The notes: generated by a model not told the origin, from the letters alone. A stretch of 64,000 bases of DNA from Micavibrio sp. UBA6139 (GCA_002423285.1 DIVF01000062.1:30938-94937), one strand, 5' to 3'. Counted from the first letter of the stretch, positions 15,467-25,141 are shown. A program made the numbers and translations.

Positions 15467-18343
15467 TTACTTAACGCTCAGCGCTTCATCAACCAGTTTG
15501 GCCTGCTCAGCAATGTGACGTTTTGCAAGGCCTGTGGCTGGTGCGGCGGCGGCCAGGCGTCCGGCGTATTTCGGACGGGCGGCTTTGTGCTTGATGCTGG
15601 TCAGGACGTCTTCGATCTGACGATCGACGAAGGTCCATGCGCCTTGGTTGTAGGGTTCTTCCTGACACCAGATGACATCGGCGTTTGGATATTGCGCCAG
15701 TTCTTCGGCCAGTGCTTTTGCCGGGAACGGGTAGAGCTGTTCCAGACGCAGGATGGTGACATCCTTCAGGCCGCGTTTTTCGCGTTCTTCGTACAGGTCG
15801 TAATAAACTTTACCCGAACACAGAACAACGCGCTTCATGTCTTTTGCTTTGCCCAGACGCTCACGCGCATCATCCCACAGGATACGGTGGAATGTTTCCT
15901 TGCCTGTCATCATCGACAATGGCGATACGGCCAGTTTATGACGCAACAAGGATTTCGGCGTCATGATCACCAAAGGCTTGCGGAAATCGCGGTGCATCTG
16001 GCGGCGCAGAACGTGGAAATAGTTGGCTGGTGTGGTGATATTACAGATCTGCCAGTTATCTTCGGCGGAGTTTTGCAAGAAGCGTTCCAGACGCGCGGAG
16101 GAATGCTCCGGCCCCTGGCCTTCCCAACCATGCGGCAACAGCATAACCAGACCGGACATACGCAACCATTTGGTTTCGGCGGAGCAGATGAACTGGTCAA
16201 AGAGAACCTGCGCCCCGTTGGCGAAATCGCCGAACTGTGCTTCCCACAACACAAGCGCCTTTGGATCGGCCAAGGTGTAGCCGTATTCAAAACCCAAAAC
16301 AGCGGCTTCGGATAGCGGGCTGTCATGGACGTTGAATTGGGCCTGACGGCTGCTGATGTTTTTCAGCGGGATGTATTTTTCTTCTGTTTCCTGATCGGTC
16401 AAAACAGCGTGACGTTGGGAGAATGTCCCACGGCCACAATCCTGTCCCGACAAACGAACAGGGAATCCTTCATCCACCAGTGCGCCATAGGCTAAAGCCT
16501 CGCCCGTTGCCCAGTCAAACCCTTGGCCGGATCTGAACATCTCGGCCTTGGCTTCCAATTGGCGGGTGATTTTCGAGTTCAGGTTAAACCCTTCAGGAAC
16601 GGTGGTCAGAGCCTTACCGATACGCTGCGCGGTTTCATCGGAAATGGCTGTGGAGCCACGGCGTTCATCGCCATAGGCAACCTTGAACCCTGTCCATGCC
16701 CCTTCCAGATAATCGGCCTTGTTCGGCTTAAAGCTCTTGGTCGCTTCATACGCCGTTTCCAGATAGGCCATGAAGTCATCGACGATCTTTTTCGATTCTT
16801 CAGGCGTGATTGTTTTTTCCGCAATCAGTTGTTTCGCATAGATATCGCGTGTGGATTCATGTGCGCGAATCTTTTTGTACATCAATGGCTGGGTGAAGGC
16901 TGGCTCGTCCCCTTCGTTGTGACCAAAGCGGCGATAGCAATACATGTCGATAACAACGTCTTTTTTGAAACGCTGACGGAATTCAATCGCGATGCGGGCA
17001 ACGTGCACAACTGCTTCCGGATCATCTCCATTGACGTGGAAAATTGGGGCCATGACCATTTTCGCAACGTCTGTGGAATATGGGCCCGACCGGCTGAATT
17101 GCGGCATGGTCGTGAAACCGATCTGGTTGTTGATGACCACATGCATGGTCCCGCCAACGCGGTAACCGGGAAGGTCAGAAATCATCAGTGTTTCAGCAAC
17201 CAAACCCTGCCCTGCAAATGCCGCATCACCATGCAACAAAACCGGCAGAACTTTCAGGCGCTCATCATCGCTACGCATTTCCTGTTTCGCGCGAACCTTA
17301 CCAACCACGACCGGGTTGACCACTTCCAAGTGGGACGGGTTCGGGGTCAAGGACAGGTGAACGCTTTTATTATCAAATTCACGGTCACTGGATGTGCCAA
17401 GGTGATATTTTACATCGCCGGAACCCAAAACATCATCCGGGTTTGGCGGGTTGCCTTGGAATTCAGAAAATACGGCTGTGAACGGTTTACCCAGTACGTT
17501 GGTCAGGACGTTCAAACGGCCACGGTGGGCCATACCGAAGATCACTTCTTCGATACCCAGTTGCGCGCCGCGCTTGATCACCTGTTCAATCGCCGGGATC
17601 AAGGCTTCACCGCCATCAAGTCCGAAACGCTTGGTGCCGGTATATTTAATGTTCAGGAATTTTTCGAAACATTCAGCCGCCGTCAAACGCTGCAAAATCG
17701 CGCGTTTTCCTTCTACCGTAAAATCGGTCTGATTGCGTGCGCCTTCGATGCGCTCCTGAATCCAGTCTTTTTCGATTGGGTCTGACAGATGCAGGAATTC
17801 AACGCCGATATTTCCGGCATAGGTCGCGCGCAATTGAGAAATAATTTCGCGCAAAGTTGCGGTTTGATGCCCCAGAACACCGTTGATGAAAATCGGGCGG
17901 TCGTAGTCAGAATCGCTGAACCCGTAATGTGTCGGGTCTAGTTCCGGGTGGTAATCACGCGGCTTCATTTCCAGCGGATCGAGCGAGGCAATCAAATGGC
18001 CCCGTTCACGGTAAGCACGGATCAATTGCAAAGCACGAATGGAATCTGTCGCCGCCTGACGGACCGACCCGGCATCGATATCGCCACCATCATGGGTTTG
18101 TGCATCGCGCGCGGTCTGATCAGCGAATTCCGCCTGGAAGCCACGGGCTACTTGACGGTTTTCAGACGGTGTCCAGCTGGCCCCGGCCAGATCGAGCAGC
18201 ACCGCGACTTCATCATCCTTCAAATCACGGAAAAACTCGCGCCAGCTCGGGTCAACGTTTTCGCTGTTTTGGCGGAACCGTGTATAGAGATGGGCCAGAT
18301 ATTCAGCGTTGGAACCAGTGAGGAAGGTCAGTGCGTTTGACAT
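15467..18343 (-). CDS. sucA: 2-oxoglutarate dehydrogenase E1
   Basis: Thiamine-diphosphate enzyme that decarboxylates 2-oxoglutarate and succinylates E2 lipoate. 958 residues, as in other OdhA proteins. It opens with FLTGSNAEYLAHLYTRFRQN and the E2-binding region. The ThDP-domain motifs are HRGRLNVLTNV, LHGDAAFAGQG and INNQIGFTT. The C-terminal transketolase-like domain shows RLSGQDCGRGTFSQRH and PHGWEGQGPEHSSAR. The start MSNALTF at 18343 fits the family; an upstream in-frame start adds only seven residues. It is separated from its upstream neighbour by a hairpin and from sucB by three opposite genes, so it needs its own promoter. Confidence 0.97.
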   Translation of the reverse strand: MSNALTFLTGSNAEYLAHLYTRFRQNSENVDPSWREFFRDLKDDEVAVLLDLAGASWTPSENRQVARGFQAEFADQTARDAQTHDGGDIDAGSVRQAATDSIRALQLIRAYRERGHLIASLDPLEMKPRDYHPELDPTHYGFSDSDYDRPIFINGVLGHQTATLREIISQLRATYAGNIGVEFLHLSDPIEKDWIQERIEGARNQTDFTVEGKRAILQRLTAAECFEKFLNIKYTGTKRFGLDGGEALIPAIEQVIKRGAQLGIEEVIFGMAHRGRLNVLTNVLGKPFTAVFSEFQGNPPNPDDVLGSGDVKYHLGTSSDREFDNKSVHLSLTPNPSHLEVVNPVVVGKVRAKQEMRSDDERLKVLPVLLHGDAAFAGQGLVAETLMISDLPGYRVGGTMHVVINNQIGFTTMPQFSRSGPYSTDVAKMVMAPIFHVNGDDPEAVVHVARIAIEFRQRFKKDVVIDMYCYRRFGHNEGDEPAFTQPLMYKKIRAHESTRDIYAKQLIAEKTITPEESKKIVDDFMAYLETAYEATKSFKPNKADYLEGAWTGFKVAYGDERRGSTAISDETAQRIGKALTTVPEGFNLNSKITRQLEAKAEMFRSGQGFDWATGEALAYGALVDEGFPVRLSGQDCGRGTFSQRHAVLTDQETEEKYIPLKNISSRQAQFNVHDSPLSEAAVLGFEYGYTLADPKALVLWEAQFGDFANGAQVLFDQFICSAETKWLRMSGLVMLLPHGWEGQGPEHSSARLERFLQNSAEDNWQICNITTPANYFHVLRRQMHRDFRKPLVIMTPKSLLRHKLAVSPLSMMTGKETFHRILWDDARERLGKAKDMKRVVLCSGKVYYDLYEEREKRGLKDVTILRLEQLYPFPAKALAEELAQYPNADVIWCQEEPYNQGAWTFVDRQIEDVLTSIKHKAARPKYAGRLAAAAPATGLAKRHIAEQAKLVDEALSVK

Positions 18344-18416
18344 GCTCGATACTCGTAAAAGCAAAGGGGAAATTCACGGCAGGACTATATCACGCCCCCC
18401 TCCCAAGAAAAGGGGG

Positions 18417-18427
18417 TTGCAGTGCAA
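18417..18427. promoter_or_regulatory. TTGCANTGCAA palindrome upstream of sucA
   Basis: TTGCAGTGCAA, 74-84 bases before the sucA start and directly next to the preceding terminator's T tract. The 17-mer TTGCAGTGCAAAAAAGA recurs at 33447. Confidence 0.35.
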
Positions 18428-18465
18428 AAAAGACAAAATCCTGACCCATGAGGGCAGGATTTTGG
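18428..18465 (-). terminator. Terminator between the tandem paralogues and sucA
   Basis: On the minus strand AAAATCCTGCCC ATGG GTCAGGATTTT is followed by GTCTTTTTT. Confidence 0.7.
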
Positions 18466-18490
18466 CAAGTTTCAAGGGTTTCTGACAGAA

Positions 18491-19084
18491 TCAGTTATTG
18501 GTAATGATCTGTGCGCCTTCGCTCATATCATTGACCTCACCGCGCAGGGCTTTGGCCAGTTCATTCAGAGCAAGATCCTCTTCGTAAGAGATATTCAAAA
18601 GATCTTCGGAAACATATTTTTCCCCGTGCATGATGCCGAACAAACGGTCAACGCCTATGCTGATCCAGCGGAAAATTTTGTTGAGGAACGGTTCGTTCTG
18701 GTCATATTCGCTAAACGCCCGCGCCACTTCCAATCCGACCTGCATCAAAATATGGCGATAGGCGTCAATGTCACGTTGCGACAAACGGCCCTGCATAAAT
18801 TTAACGGCGGCTACACAATCAGCCGGAACGGTTTGAACATTTGCCGACCAACTTTTCCAATCCTGACGGCCTAAAAATGTTTCGGCGATCACTTCATGAA
18901 CGAAGGCAGATTCAAACATGCCCTGTGCAATATTGGTGATGGCGCGTTCAAGGGCCGCTTCTTCCTGTTGATCGGAATCGCTGCCGCCGGTGCCATCACT
19001 GGAACTGACCCACAACCCCACACGGTACGGCAGGGACGCCAGCATGACGCGATCTTCTTTAGAAAATTCTTTCAGGAAACCCAT
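18491..19084 (-). CDS. Tandem paralogue 2, unknown family
   Basis: A 197-residue soluble, mostly helical protein. It is a paralogue of the gene just upstream: LPYRVGLWVSSSDGTGGSDS here versus LPYRVGCWISASDDTGGGDA there, and both end with a helix of the type NIS..ED.AL..LAKAL. The ATG at 19084 has AAGGA nine bases upstream; an earlier TTG is less likely. Both copies share the order PYRVG..W, S.D.TGG.D, and an EY/EFD..D segment. No known domain recognised. It is the second of a two-gene unit ended by a hairpin before sucA. Confidence 0.68.
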   Translation of the reverse strand: MGFLKEFSKEDRVMLASLPYRVGLWVSSSDGTGGSDSDQQEEAALERAITNIAQGMFESAFVHEVIAETFLGRQDWKSWSANVQTVPADCVAAVKFMQGRLSQRDIDAYRHILMQVGLEVARAFSEYDQNEPFLNKIFRWISIGVDRLFGIMHGEKYVSEDLLNISYEEDLALNELAKALRGEVNDMSEGAQIITNN

Positions 19085-19123
19085 AACGTCTAATCCTTGC
19101 AATTTGCTGCTTTATATGATGTA

Positions 19124-19723
19124 TCAGGCTGTTTCGGCCTGTTGCGCGATATGGCTCTTTGCCCGTGTATTGCCCAGATCCAGCGCACGGGCCAACGAAT
19201 CCAGCGCCCGCTGTTCAGCTTCAGATATGTTCAGGAACTCATCAATACTGCGGGCGCGTTGACCGGTGATGATTCCACGCAGGCGTTCAATCATCACCCG
19301 GCCATAAATTTTAATGCGGTGGCTGATATCATCGCTGTGATCGAATTCGCGGTACGCCATGGCAACGGAGGTCGCAATTTCCATCATGGTCAATTTGAAA
19401 GATGTGACTTCCTTGCGGTCCAGACGTTCCAGCAATAAATCGGTGGCACGAATGCACTCACCCGGAACATCTTCCAGATGATGCGTCCACTGAGCCCATT
19501 CGGCTTCACGCGCAATGGTTTCTTCCATCATCGCCTGAACGAATTCAGATTTGCAGAAATCTTCGGCGAAGCCGGTGACGATAACATTCAACGCCTGAAG
19601 CTCGGCTTCATCGGCATCACCGCCCCCCGTATCATCGCTGGCACTGATCCAGCAACCAACCCGGTATGGCAGCGCGACCAGCAGGTCACGTTGATCTTTT
19701 GTGAAATCTTCTAACTGGGCCAT
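19124..19723 (-). CDS. Tandem paralogue 1, unknown family
   Basis: A 199-residue protein related to its downstream neighbour over the whole length. Conserved parts are FTKDQRDLLVALPYRVGCW, a short acidic Gly-rich loop (DDTGGGDADE), and a series of long helices ending EFLNISEAEQRALDSLARAL. GGAGG stands six bases before the ATG. No membrane segment or signal peptide. The close pairing suggests either a heteromer or subfunctionalised copies. Lying between sucA and sucD need not mean a TCA role, since unrelated genes fill all these junctions. Confidence 0.68.
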   Translation of the reverse strand: MAQLEDFTKDQRDLLVALPYRVGCWISASDDTGGGDADEAELQALNVIVTGFAEDFCKSEFVQAMMEETIAREAEWAQWTHHLEDVPGECIRATDLLLERLDRKEVTSFKLTMMEIATSVAMAYREFDHSDDISHRIKIYGRVMIERLRGIITGQRARSIDEFLNISEAEQRALDSLARALDLGNTRAKSHIAQQAETA

Positions 19724-19856
19724 TATGCCTCCTTATAGTCCCTCTCCCTCTAGTTTAGCGGAGGGAAAGGCGAACTCCAAGGGGTTGCCTGAGGGCGGGA
19801 AGTATCTACCCCCGCTTCTCCCCCAGCTCCAGTCCGTTTTTGAGGGTTTTGAGCGT
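19724..19856. other. Intergenic spacer with degenerate GC-rich repeat
   Basis: The spacer carries purine/pyrimidine tracts resembling a decayed copy of the CCCTCTCCC repeat type seen near priA: CCCTCTCCCTC..GGAGGG, and later CCCCGCTTCTCCCCCAGC. No gene is visible in it. Confidence 0.35.
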
Positions 19857-20882
19857 TTAGCGGCCCGGTTTGAATTCCGGGGCCAATTGGCCAGCATGGA
19901 CCGGGTCGGCGGCAATGGCCTGACGCTCCCGCTGATACGCGGCCCAGAACTGGTCCGGCGTGGTGCCCATGGCAGCGAATGTCGCGGGCACCTTCATGTT
20001 GTATTTATGGGCCGTCAGCGTTTCGATAATTGATTGGATTGGCAAGGTCTGAACACCCCGCGCGGTCCCGGCGGCATGCAAACTAAAACGCCCCTCTTCC
20101 TGATGAATGAGGGCCTCACGAAATTCCATGCGGCAGGCTCTCAACAGCAATGTATCGTGCAGACCCACCACAGCCGCACGGTCAAACTGCGTGCGCTCTT
20201 TCGTCCAATACCCGGCATTATCGTAATCAACCGGAATCATGCATGGTGTTACCGCGCCACCCGCTTCATTGATCGACTTCAGGGCAGATTGCGCATACGC
20301 AAAAGCCATTTTTACGGGGCGGTAGTTTAACCCACCGCCTTTCGCCAGATCCTTTTCCTGATCGGCGTTCATTGTATAGGCATTACGGAATGCGTCTTTC
20401 GCGCATTCAATATTCAACCGCGCCAGTTCCGCATCCAGCACCCCCGATGTCTTTAAGGCGCATAAATCCTTGATTTCCTGCACCAGTAACGGGTTCAGAG
20501 TCTCCGACAAACCAGTGGACGCAACATGCGATTCATAAGATGGCAAATCAAAGATCAGCAATTGACGCAGATTATTATACTGGCGGCGGTTGGCTTGACC
20601 CAAAAATCCGTCATCGCTGATGCGGCGCGCCCCATGATATGTGTTCAACGCCTGCAGCAAATGCATCTCGGTACGCTTATGGCGAAACGCTTCGCGATCC
20701 AGCCCCGGGGACAGCAGTTCATAAGTGCTGTCATAGGCCGTTTGCAGCCCCATGTGTTTCAGGCCGATAACGATGCTTTCAAATTTTTCGAGATTCTTGG
20801 TGCATTGTTCCGGTGTGCTGGAGATAATTTTTTTCCATTCGGCTTGCAACTCGACAAGTTTATCCGCATCCAATCCGACCAT
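19857..20882 (-). CDS. Unknown 341-residue helical protein
   Basis: Soluble and probably all-helical, with no signal peptide. It opens VGLDADKLVELQAEWKKIIS and contains many charged helices. A central stretch, KDLAKGGGLNYRPVKMAFAY, separates two halves. GGAGG stands eight bases before the ATG, which supports the start. It lies between sucD and the tandem paralogues on the same strand, after a terminator, so it has its own promoter. No motif that I recognise. Confidence 0.6.
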   Translation of the reverse strand: MVGLDADKLVELQAEWKKIISSTPEQCTKNLEKFESIVIGLKHMGLQTAYDSTYELLSPGLDREAFRHKRTEMHLLQALNTYHGARRISDDGFLGQANRRQYNNLRQLLIFDLPSYESHVASTGLSETLNPLLVQEIKDLCALKTSGVLDAELARLNIECAKDAFRNAYTMNADQEKDLAKGGGLNYRPVKMAFAYAQSALKSINEAGGAVTPCMIPVDYDNAGYWTKERTQFDRAAVVGLHDTLLLRACRMEFREALIHQEEGRFSLHAAGTARGVQTLPIQSIIETLTAHKYNMKVPATFAAMGTTPDQFWAAYQRERQAIAADPVHAGQLAPEFKPGR

Positions 20883-20970
20883 GAACAGCCTCCTTCAAAG
20901 CCCGCTTTCGGGCTTTCCAAAATATATTATGAGGAGGCAGTAAATCCCCCATGGCACTCTTCCGTCAAGA

Positions 20971-21004
20971 AAAAACCCCCGACAGGCTGGCTGTCGGGGG
21001 TTTT
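20971..21004 (-). terminator. Terminator after sucD
   Basis: AAAACCCCCGACAG GCTGG CTGTCGGGGGTTTT, a 14-base perfect stem 23 bases beyond the sucD stop. Confidence 0.92.
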
Positions 21005-21026
21005 AAGATCTTGTTGCGGCGCAATA

Positions 21027-21902
21027 TTAAGCGGCGATAGCCTTCATAACAGCTTCACCCAAGGATGATGGGCTGTCTGCCATCACGAAACCGGCTGATT
21101 TCATGATTTCAATTTTGGCTTCGGCCGTATCGTTCGCACCAGAGATCAAAGCACCGGCATGGCCCATGCGTTTGCCCTTTGGCGCGGTTGCACCGGCAAT
21201 GAAACCAGCGATTGGTTTCTTGTTCTTGTGTGCCTTATACCATTCGGCGGCTTCGGCTTCGGCGGCGCCACCGATTTCACCGATCATGATGATGGCTTGG
21301 GTTTCCGGATCGTTGTGGAACATTTCCAGGCAATCGATGAAGTTGGTGCCGTTGACCGGATCACCACCGATACCGATACAGGTCGATTGACCCAGACCTG
21401 CTGTTGTTGTTTGCAACACGGCTTCATATGTCAGCGTGCCGGAACGGGATACAACGCCGATCTTGCCGCGTTTGTGGATGTGGCCTGGCATAATGCCGAT
21501 TTTGCATTCATCCGGTGTAATAACGCCCGGGCAGTTTGGCCCGATCAAGCGTGTCTTGGTCCCGGACAGGCCGCGCTTGACGCGAACCATATCCAAAACC
21601 GGAATACCTTCGGTAATGCAGATGACCAGTTCGATGCCTGCATCAACCGCTTCCAGAATGGAATCAGCCGCGAAGGGCGGCGGAACATAAATCACGGATG
21701 CATTGCAGCCTGTCTTGGCGCGCGCTTCTTCGACCGTGTTGAACACTGGCAGGTTCAGGTGTGACTGACCGCCCTTACCCGGCGTAACGCCACCAACCAT
21801 TTTGGTGCCGTAAGCAATCGCCTGTTCAGAGTGGAAGGTCCCTTGGGAGCCTGTAAAACCCTGACAGATGACTTTGGTGTTTTTATCGACGAGAACGGCC
21901 AT
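21027..21902 (-). CDS. sucD: Succinyl-CoA ligase, alpha subunit
   Basis: Makes ATP or GTP from succinyl-CoA together with SucC. 291 residues as is usual: CoA-binding Rossmann domain (VICQGFTGSQGTFHSEQAI), VIYVPPPFAADSI, LIGPNCPGVI, GIGGDPVNGTNF, and the phosphorylated histidine in KRMGHAGALISG. The start at 21902 (MAVLVDK) fits the family; an upstream in-frame ATG at 21917 is possible. Normally sucD follows sucC directly; here a five-gene operon on the other strand lies between them. Confidence 0.97.
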   Translation of the reverse strand: MAVLVDKNTKVICQGFTGSQGTFHSEQAIAYGTKMVGGVTPGKGGQSHLNLPVFNTVEEARAKTGCNASVIYVPPPFAADSILEAVDAGIELVICITEGIPVLDMVRVKRGLSGTKTRLIGPNCPGVITPDECKIGIMPGHIHKRGKIGVVSRSGTLTYEAVLQTTTAGLGQSTCIGIGGDPVNGTNFIDCLEMFHNDPETQAIIMIGEIGGAAEAEAAEWYKAHKNKKPIAGFIAGATAPKGKRMGHAGALISGANDTAEAKIEIMKSAGFVMADSPSSLGEAVMKAIAA

Positions 21903-22086
21903 TAACGGTAACTCCATGAGATGAGAATAAATCTGTCCTCTTTATAAGCTGCATTGCATATAAATCAACCATTCCCGCAGCCCTGTTTTCATAAAATTAA
22001 TCTTTTCCCCCTAATCTGGACAAACCAGCGTGATTCGCGCAAAATCTTGTTTCTATTATGCTTTTTCAATTTAATGGGCCAAAGCC

Positions 22087-23019
22087 ATGGATCTTTCTGT
22101 TGTTATTCCCTGCTATAACGAAGAAGAAAGCCTGCGGGAAACGCACCGCCGGGTTCAGGCCGCCTGTGAAGCGGCCCCGATCAAGTCTTATGAGATCATT
22201 CTGGTCAATGACGGGTCCAAGGACGGCACGCTTTCCATCATGCAAGATCTTGCCAAACAAGACCCGCATCTGGTCGCCGTTGACCTGTCGCGCAACCATG
22301 GCCACCAACTGGCCCTGACCGCCGGGCTGTTCCAATCGATCGGTGATCACGTTCTGGTTCTGGATGCCGATTTACAAGACCCCCCGGAACTCCTCACCCC
22401 AATGCTGGAACGCGCCCGCGACGGCGTTGATGTCGTGTATGGCAAGCGCGCCAGCCGTGTTGGCGAAACAAAATTCAAACTGTTCATGGCCAGCATGTTT
22501 TACCGCCTGTTGTCATGGGCATCGGATATCAACATCCCGCGCGATGTCGGTGATTTCCGCCTGATGTCCCGGCGTGTGGTCAATGAGTTTAAAAACATGC
22601 CGGAACAACACCGCTTCATTCGCGGCATGATCGCATGGGTTGGTTTCCGTCAGGAAGAATTCCCCTATCGCCGCGATGCGCGTTTTGCAGGCGTAACCAA
22701 ATACCCGTTTCATAAGCTGGTCCAGTTCGCCTTTGACGCAATCAGCAGTTTTTCCATTCGCCCCTTGCGCCTCAGCATTATCTTCGCCCTGTTTGGCGCC
22801 GCACTGGCCGGGTGTTTGGGCCTGTTTGCCATCTGGTCTTATTTCCAGCACCGCACCATCAGTGGTTGGGCATCACTGGCGACCATCATCACCTTCTTTA
22901 GCTCACTTCAGTTGATCTGCATTGGCGTGATCGGTGAATATATTGGCCGCACCTATATTCAGGTCAAAAACCGCCCGCTATTCATCGTCCGCGATATTTA
23001 TAAAACCGAAAAGAAATAA
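22087..23019 (+). CDS. Family 2 polyprenyl-phosphate glycosyltransferase
   Basis: 310 residues: an N-terminal GT-A domain (LSVVIPCYNEEES, VNDGSKDGT, VLDADLQDPPEL) and two C-terminal membrane helices (about 236-262 and 270-293). This is the DPM1/GtrB/ArnC architecture, in which a sugar is moved from a nucleotide donor to undecaprenyl phosphate at the inner leaflet. First gene of a tightly coupled operon whose third gene is a GtrA-like flippase, the usual partner. Confidence 0.9.
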   Translation: MDLSVVIPCYNEEESLRETHRRVQAACEAAPIKSYEIILVNDGSKDGTLSIMQDLAKQDPHLVAVDLSRNHGHQLALTAGLFQSIGDHVLVLDADLQDPPELLTPMLERARDGVDVVYGKRASRVGETKFKLFMASMFYRLLSWASDINIPRDVGDFRLMSRRVVNEFKNMPEQHRFIRGMIAWVGFRQEEFPYRRDARFAGVTKYPFHKLVQFAFDAISSFSIRPLRLSIIFALFGAALAGCLGLFAIWSYFQHRTISGWASLATIITFFSSLQLICIGVIGEYIGRTYIQVKNRPLFIVRDIYKTEKK

Positions 23020-23025
23020 CCGACC

Positions 23026-23754
23026 ATGGATCAAACGCTCTTCCACCAGATGGCCGATATCCAGACCACCCATTGGTGGTATGAAGGACGCCGTTTTATT
23101 CTTCGCACTGCCCTCTCTCGCCTGAACCTGAAACCCAACGCCAAAATTCTGGAAGTGGGCTGCGGTACGGGGGCCAATCTTTTGATGCTGAAGGAATTTG
23201 GGACCGTATCGGGAATCGAACCCAATGAATTTGCCCGCGACACCGCCATCAAGCATTCCGGGTGCGTGATTACCGAAGGCTATTTGCCGGATGACCTGCG
23301 CCTGAACGAAAAATTTGATCTTATCGGCGCATTTGATGTCATTGAACATATTGATGATGACCTGGGCAGCGCTAAAGCCCTGCATGATGCCTTAAACCCC
23401 GGCGGTGTGGCGTTGTTCACCGTCCCGGCCTATCAATTCCTGTGGTCGCAACACGATGTGGCCAACCACCATAAACGCCGCTACACCCGCACCGGCTTCC
23501 GCAAACTATTGGAAGAAGCCGGATTCCGTGTGGAATTTATCTCTTACTACAACACATGGCTGTTCCCGCTGGTCCTTGGTGTGCGCATTGTGAAGAAGAT
23601 TTTCAAGATGAAGGATACGCCGGATGAAACCATGCCGCGCTGGCCGTTTATCAATACGGCGCTGCGCCTGATTTTCTCATCAGAGGCTTATATCTTGCAA
23701 CATATTTCCCTGCCCTTTGGTGTGTCGATCATTGCGCGGTGTACGCGCCCATGA
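23026..23754 (+). CDS. Class I SAM-dependent methyltransferase
   Basis: 242 residues. The SAM-binding site is AKILEVGCGTGANLLML, with IGAFDVIEHIDDD and NPGGVALFTVPAY as post-motifs. A C-terminal hydrophobic stretch (about residues 215-232) may associate with membrane. It lies six bases after the glycosyltransferase and overlaps the start of the GtrA-like gene (ATGA), so it works in the same pathway, perhaps methylating a lipid-linked sugar. Substrate unknown. Confidence 0.85.
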   Translation: MDQTLFHQMADIQTTHWWYEGRRFILRTALSRLNLKPNAKILEVGCGTGANLLMLKEFGTVSGIEPNEFARDTAIKHSGCVITEGYLPDDLRLNEKFDLIGAFDVIEHIDDDLGSAKALHDALNPGGVALFTVPAYQFLWSQHDVANHHKRRYTRTGFRKLLEEAGFRVEFISYYNTWLFPLVLGVRIVKKIFKMKDTPDETMPRWPFINTALRLIFSSEAYILQHISLPFGVSIIARCTRP

Positions 23755-24155
23755 ATATCAAAACCCTGATGCGCCAGTTCATCACGTTCTGCGGTGTCGG
23801 GGCCATTAACACGGCATTGTCGCTGGTGATTATTCTATCGCTGTCAGAACTGGCAGGGTTTCACCATGTGGTCGCGAATCTTATCGGCTATGCCGCCGGG
23901 CTGGTTGTTGGCTTTTTCCTGCACCGGGGCATTACATTCGCCAAAACCGCGAGGGAAGGCTCGGGCCTGCCCCATCAGGCAAAATCTTTCCTGATCGTGT
24001 TCGGGGTTGGCTATGTGGCGCAGCTTCTTCTGCTTCTTCTGCTGGTCGATGGCATGGGGTGGAATGATGCCCTATCCCAAATTCTGGCGGTTGGGCTTTA
24101 TACAATCCTCAGCTTTATCGGAAACAGACAATTCACGTTCAAGGCAACACCATGA
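23751..24155 (+). CDS. GtrA-like membrane protein (lipid-sugar flippase)
   Basis: 134 residues with four membrane helices. The family signature FCGVGAINTALSLVI is at the N-terminus, and ILSFIGNRQFTFKA closes the protein. GtrA proteins are thought to flip polyprenyl-phosphate sugars made by the GtrB-type enzyme. The ATG at 23751 overlaps the previous stop, and its own stop overlaps the next start, showing tight coupling. Confidence 0.85.
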   Translation: MNIKTLMRQFITFCGVGAINTALSLVIILSLSELAGFHHVVANLIGYAAGLVVGFFLHRGITFAKTAREGSGLPHQAKSFLIVFGVGYVAQLLLLLLLVDGMGWNDALSQILAVGLYTILSFIGNRQFTFKATP

Positions 24156-25141
24156 AAAAAATCGTTATCACCGGCGGCGCCGGATTTATTGGGTCTCACA
24201 TCGTTGAAAAATTCGCGGATCTTTATCCGCAGGCGCAGATTGTCGTCCTCGACAAAATGACCTATGCCGCCGATATCCGGAATATTGATGATCTGGTCCG
24301 GTCAAACCGTGTGCATCTGGTGGTCGGTGATATTTGCGACATGGCGACCTGTTTGCGCGTGGTCGATGATGCCGATCTGGTCATTCATGCGGCGGCTGAA
24401 AGCCATGTCGATAATTCCTTCAGCTCCTCCATGGAGTTTACCCGCACCAATACGCTGGGCACCCATTGCCTGATGGAAGCCTGCCGCGTATCGGAAGTGC
24501 CCAAAATCATCCATGTCAGTACCGATGAAGTTTATGGCGAAATCCGCGAAGGGTCCGTAGATGAAACCACAAACCTGAACCCGACCAACCCCTATTCCGC
24601 GTCAAAGGCGGCGGCTGAGATGATTATCAGCGGCTATCGCCAATCCTTCAAACTTCCTGTGGTGACGCTGCGGGCCAATAATATCTTTGGCATCCGTCAA
24701 TTTCCGGAAAAAATTATTCCGCGATTCATTATGCTGGTGATGACGGGGCAGAAACTGACCATCCACGGCACGGGCGAATATTCCCGCCACTATCTGTCTG
24801 CCCATGACCTGACCAATGCCCTGCATGTTCTGGTGACCAAGGGAGTTTTGGGTGAAAAATACAATATCGGCACGACCGAGGAATATACCAACCTGACCAT
24901 GGCAAAAATGATCTGCGATATTTTCGGGGTTCCGGTTGCCGAAAACCTGATCCATGTGAATGACCGCCTGTTCAACGATGCGCGTTACGCAATCAATTGG
25001 GACAAGATTGCGGGTCTGGGGTGGAAACCACAACATTCCCTGAAAGATGAGCTTGGCAGCATTGCGCGCTGGTATGCCGATAACCACAGTCGTTATGACG
25101 GGTTCGGCCCCCTGCGCCGCCGCCCCACCATTAATTCATGA
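24152..25141 (+). CDS. dTDP-glucose 4,6-dehydratase-like enzyme
   Basis: 329 residues, extended SDR fold. NAD site GGAGFIGSHIVEKFAD; catalytic region HVSTDEVYGE and the Tyr-x3-Lys in NPYSASKAAAE; substrate region FGIRQFPEKIIPRFI. The pattern with LDKMTYAADIRNI matches RmlB-type dehydratases that make the 4-keto-6-deoxy sugar nucleotide. The nucleotide (dTDP, GDP, CDP) cannot be fixed by eye. Coupled at both ends by ATGA overlaps. Confidence 0.88.
   Translation: MKKIVITGGAGFIGSHIVEKFADLYPQAQIVVLDKMTYAADIRNIDDLVRSNRVHLVVGDICDMATCLRVVDDADLVIHAAAESHVDNSFSSSMEFTRTNTLGTHCLMEACRVSEVPKIIHVSTDEVYGEIREGSVDETTNLNPTNPYSASKAAAEMIISGYRQSFKLPVVTLRANNIFGIRQFPEKIIPRFIMLVMTGQKLTIHGTGEYSRHYLSAHDLTNALHVLVTKGVLGEKYNIGTTEEYTNLTMAKMICDIFGVPVAENLIHVNDRLFNDARYAINWDKIAGLGWKPQHSLKDELGSIARWYADNHSRYDGFGPLRRRPTINS

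Noticed and set aside
16523..17785. 420-residue plus-strand frame inside sucA
   Set aside because: An antisense frame of a highly conserved gene; the composition is that of a reversed reading frame.
19733..19915. 60-residue frame ending in GNPLEFAFPSAKLEGEGL
   Set aside because: It arises from GC-rich repeat-like spacer sequence running into the end of the neighbouring gene, in a different frame from the real one.
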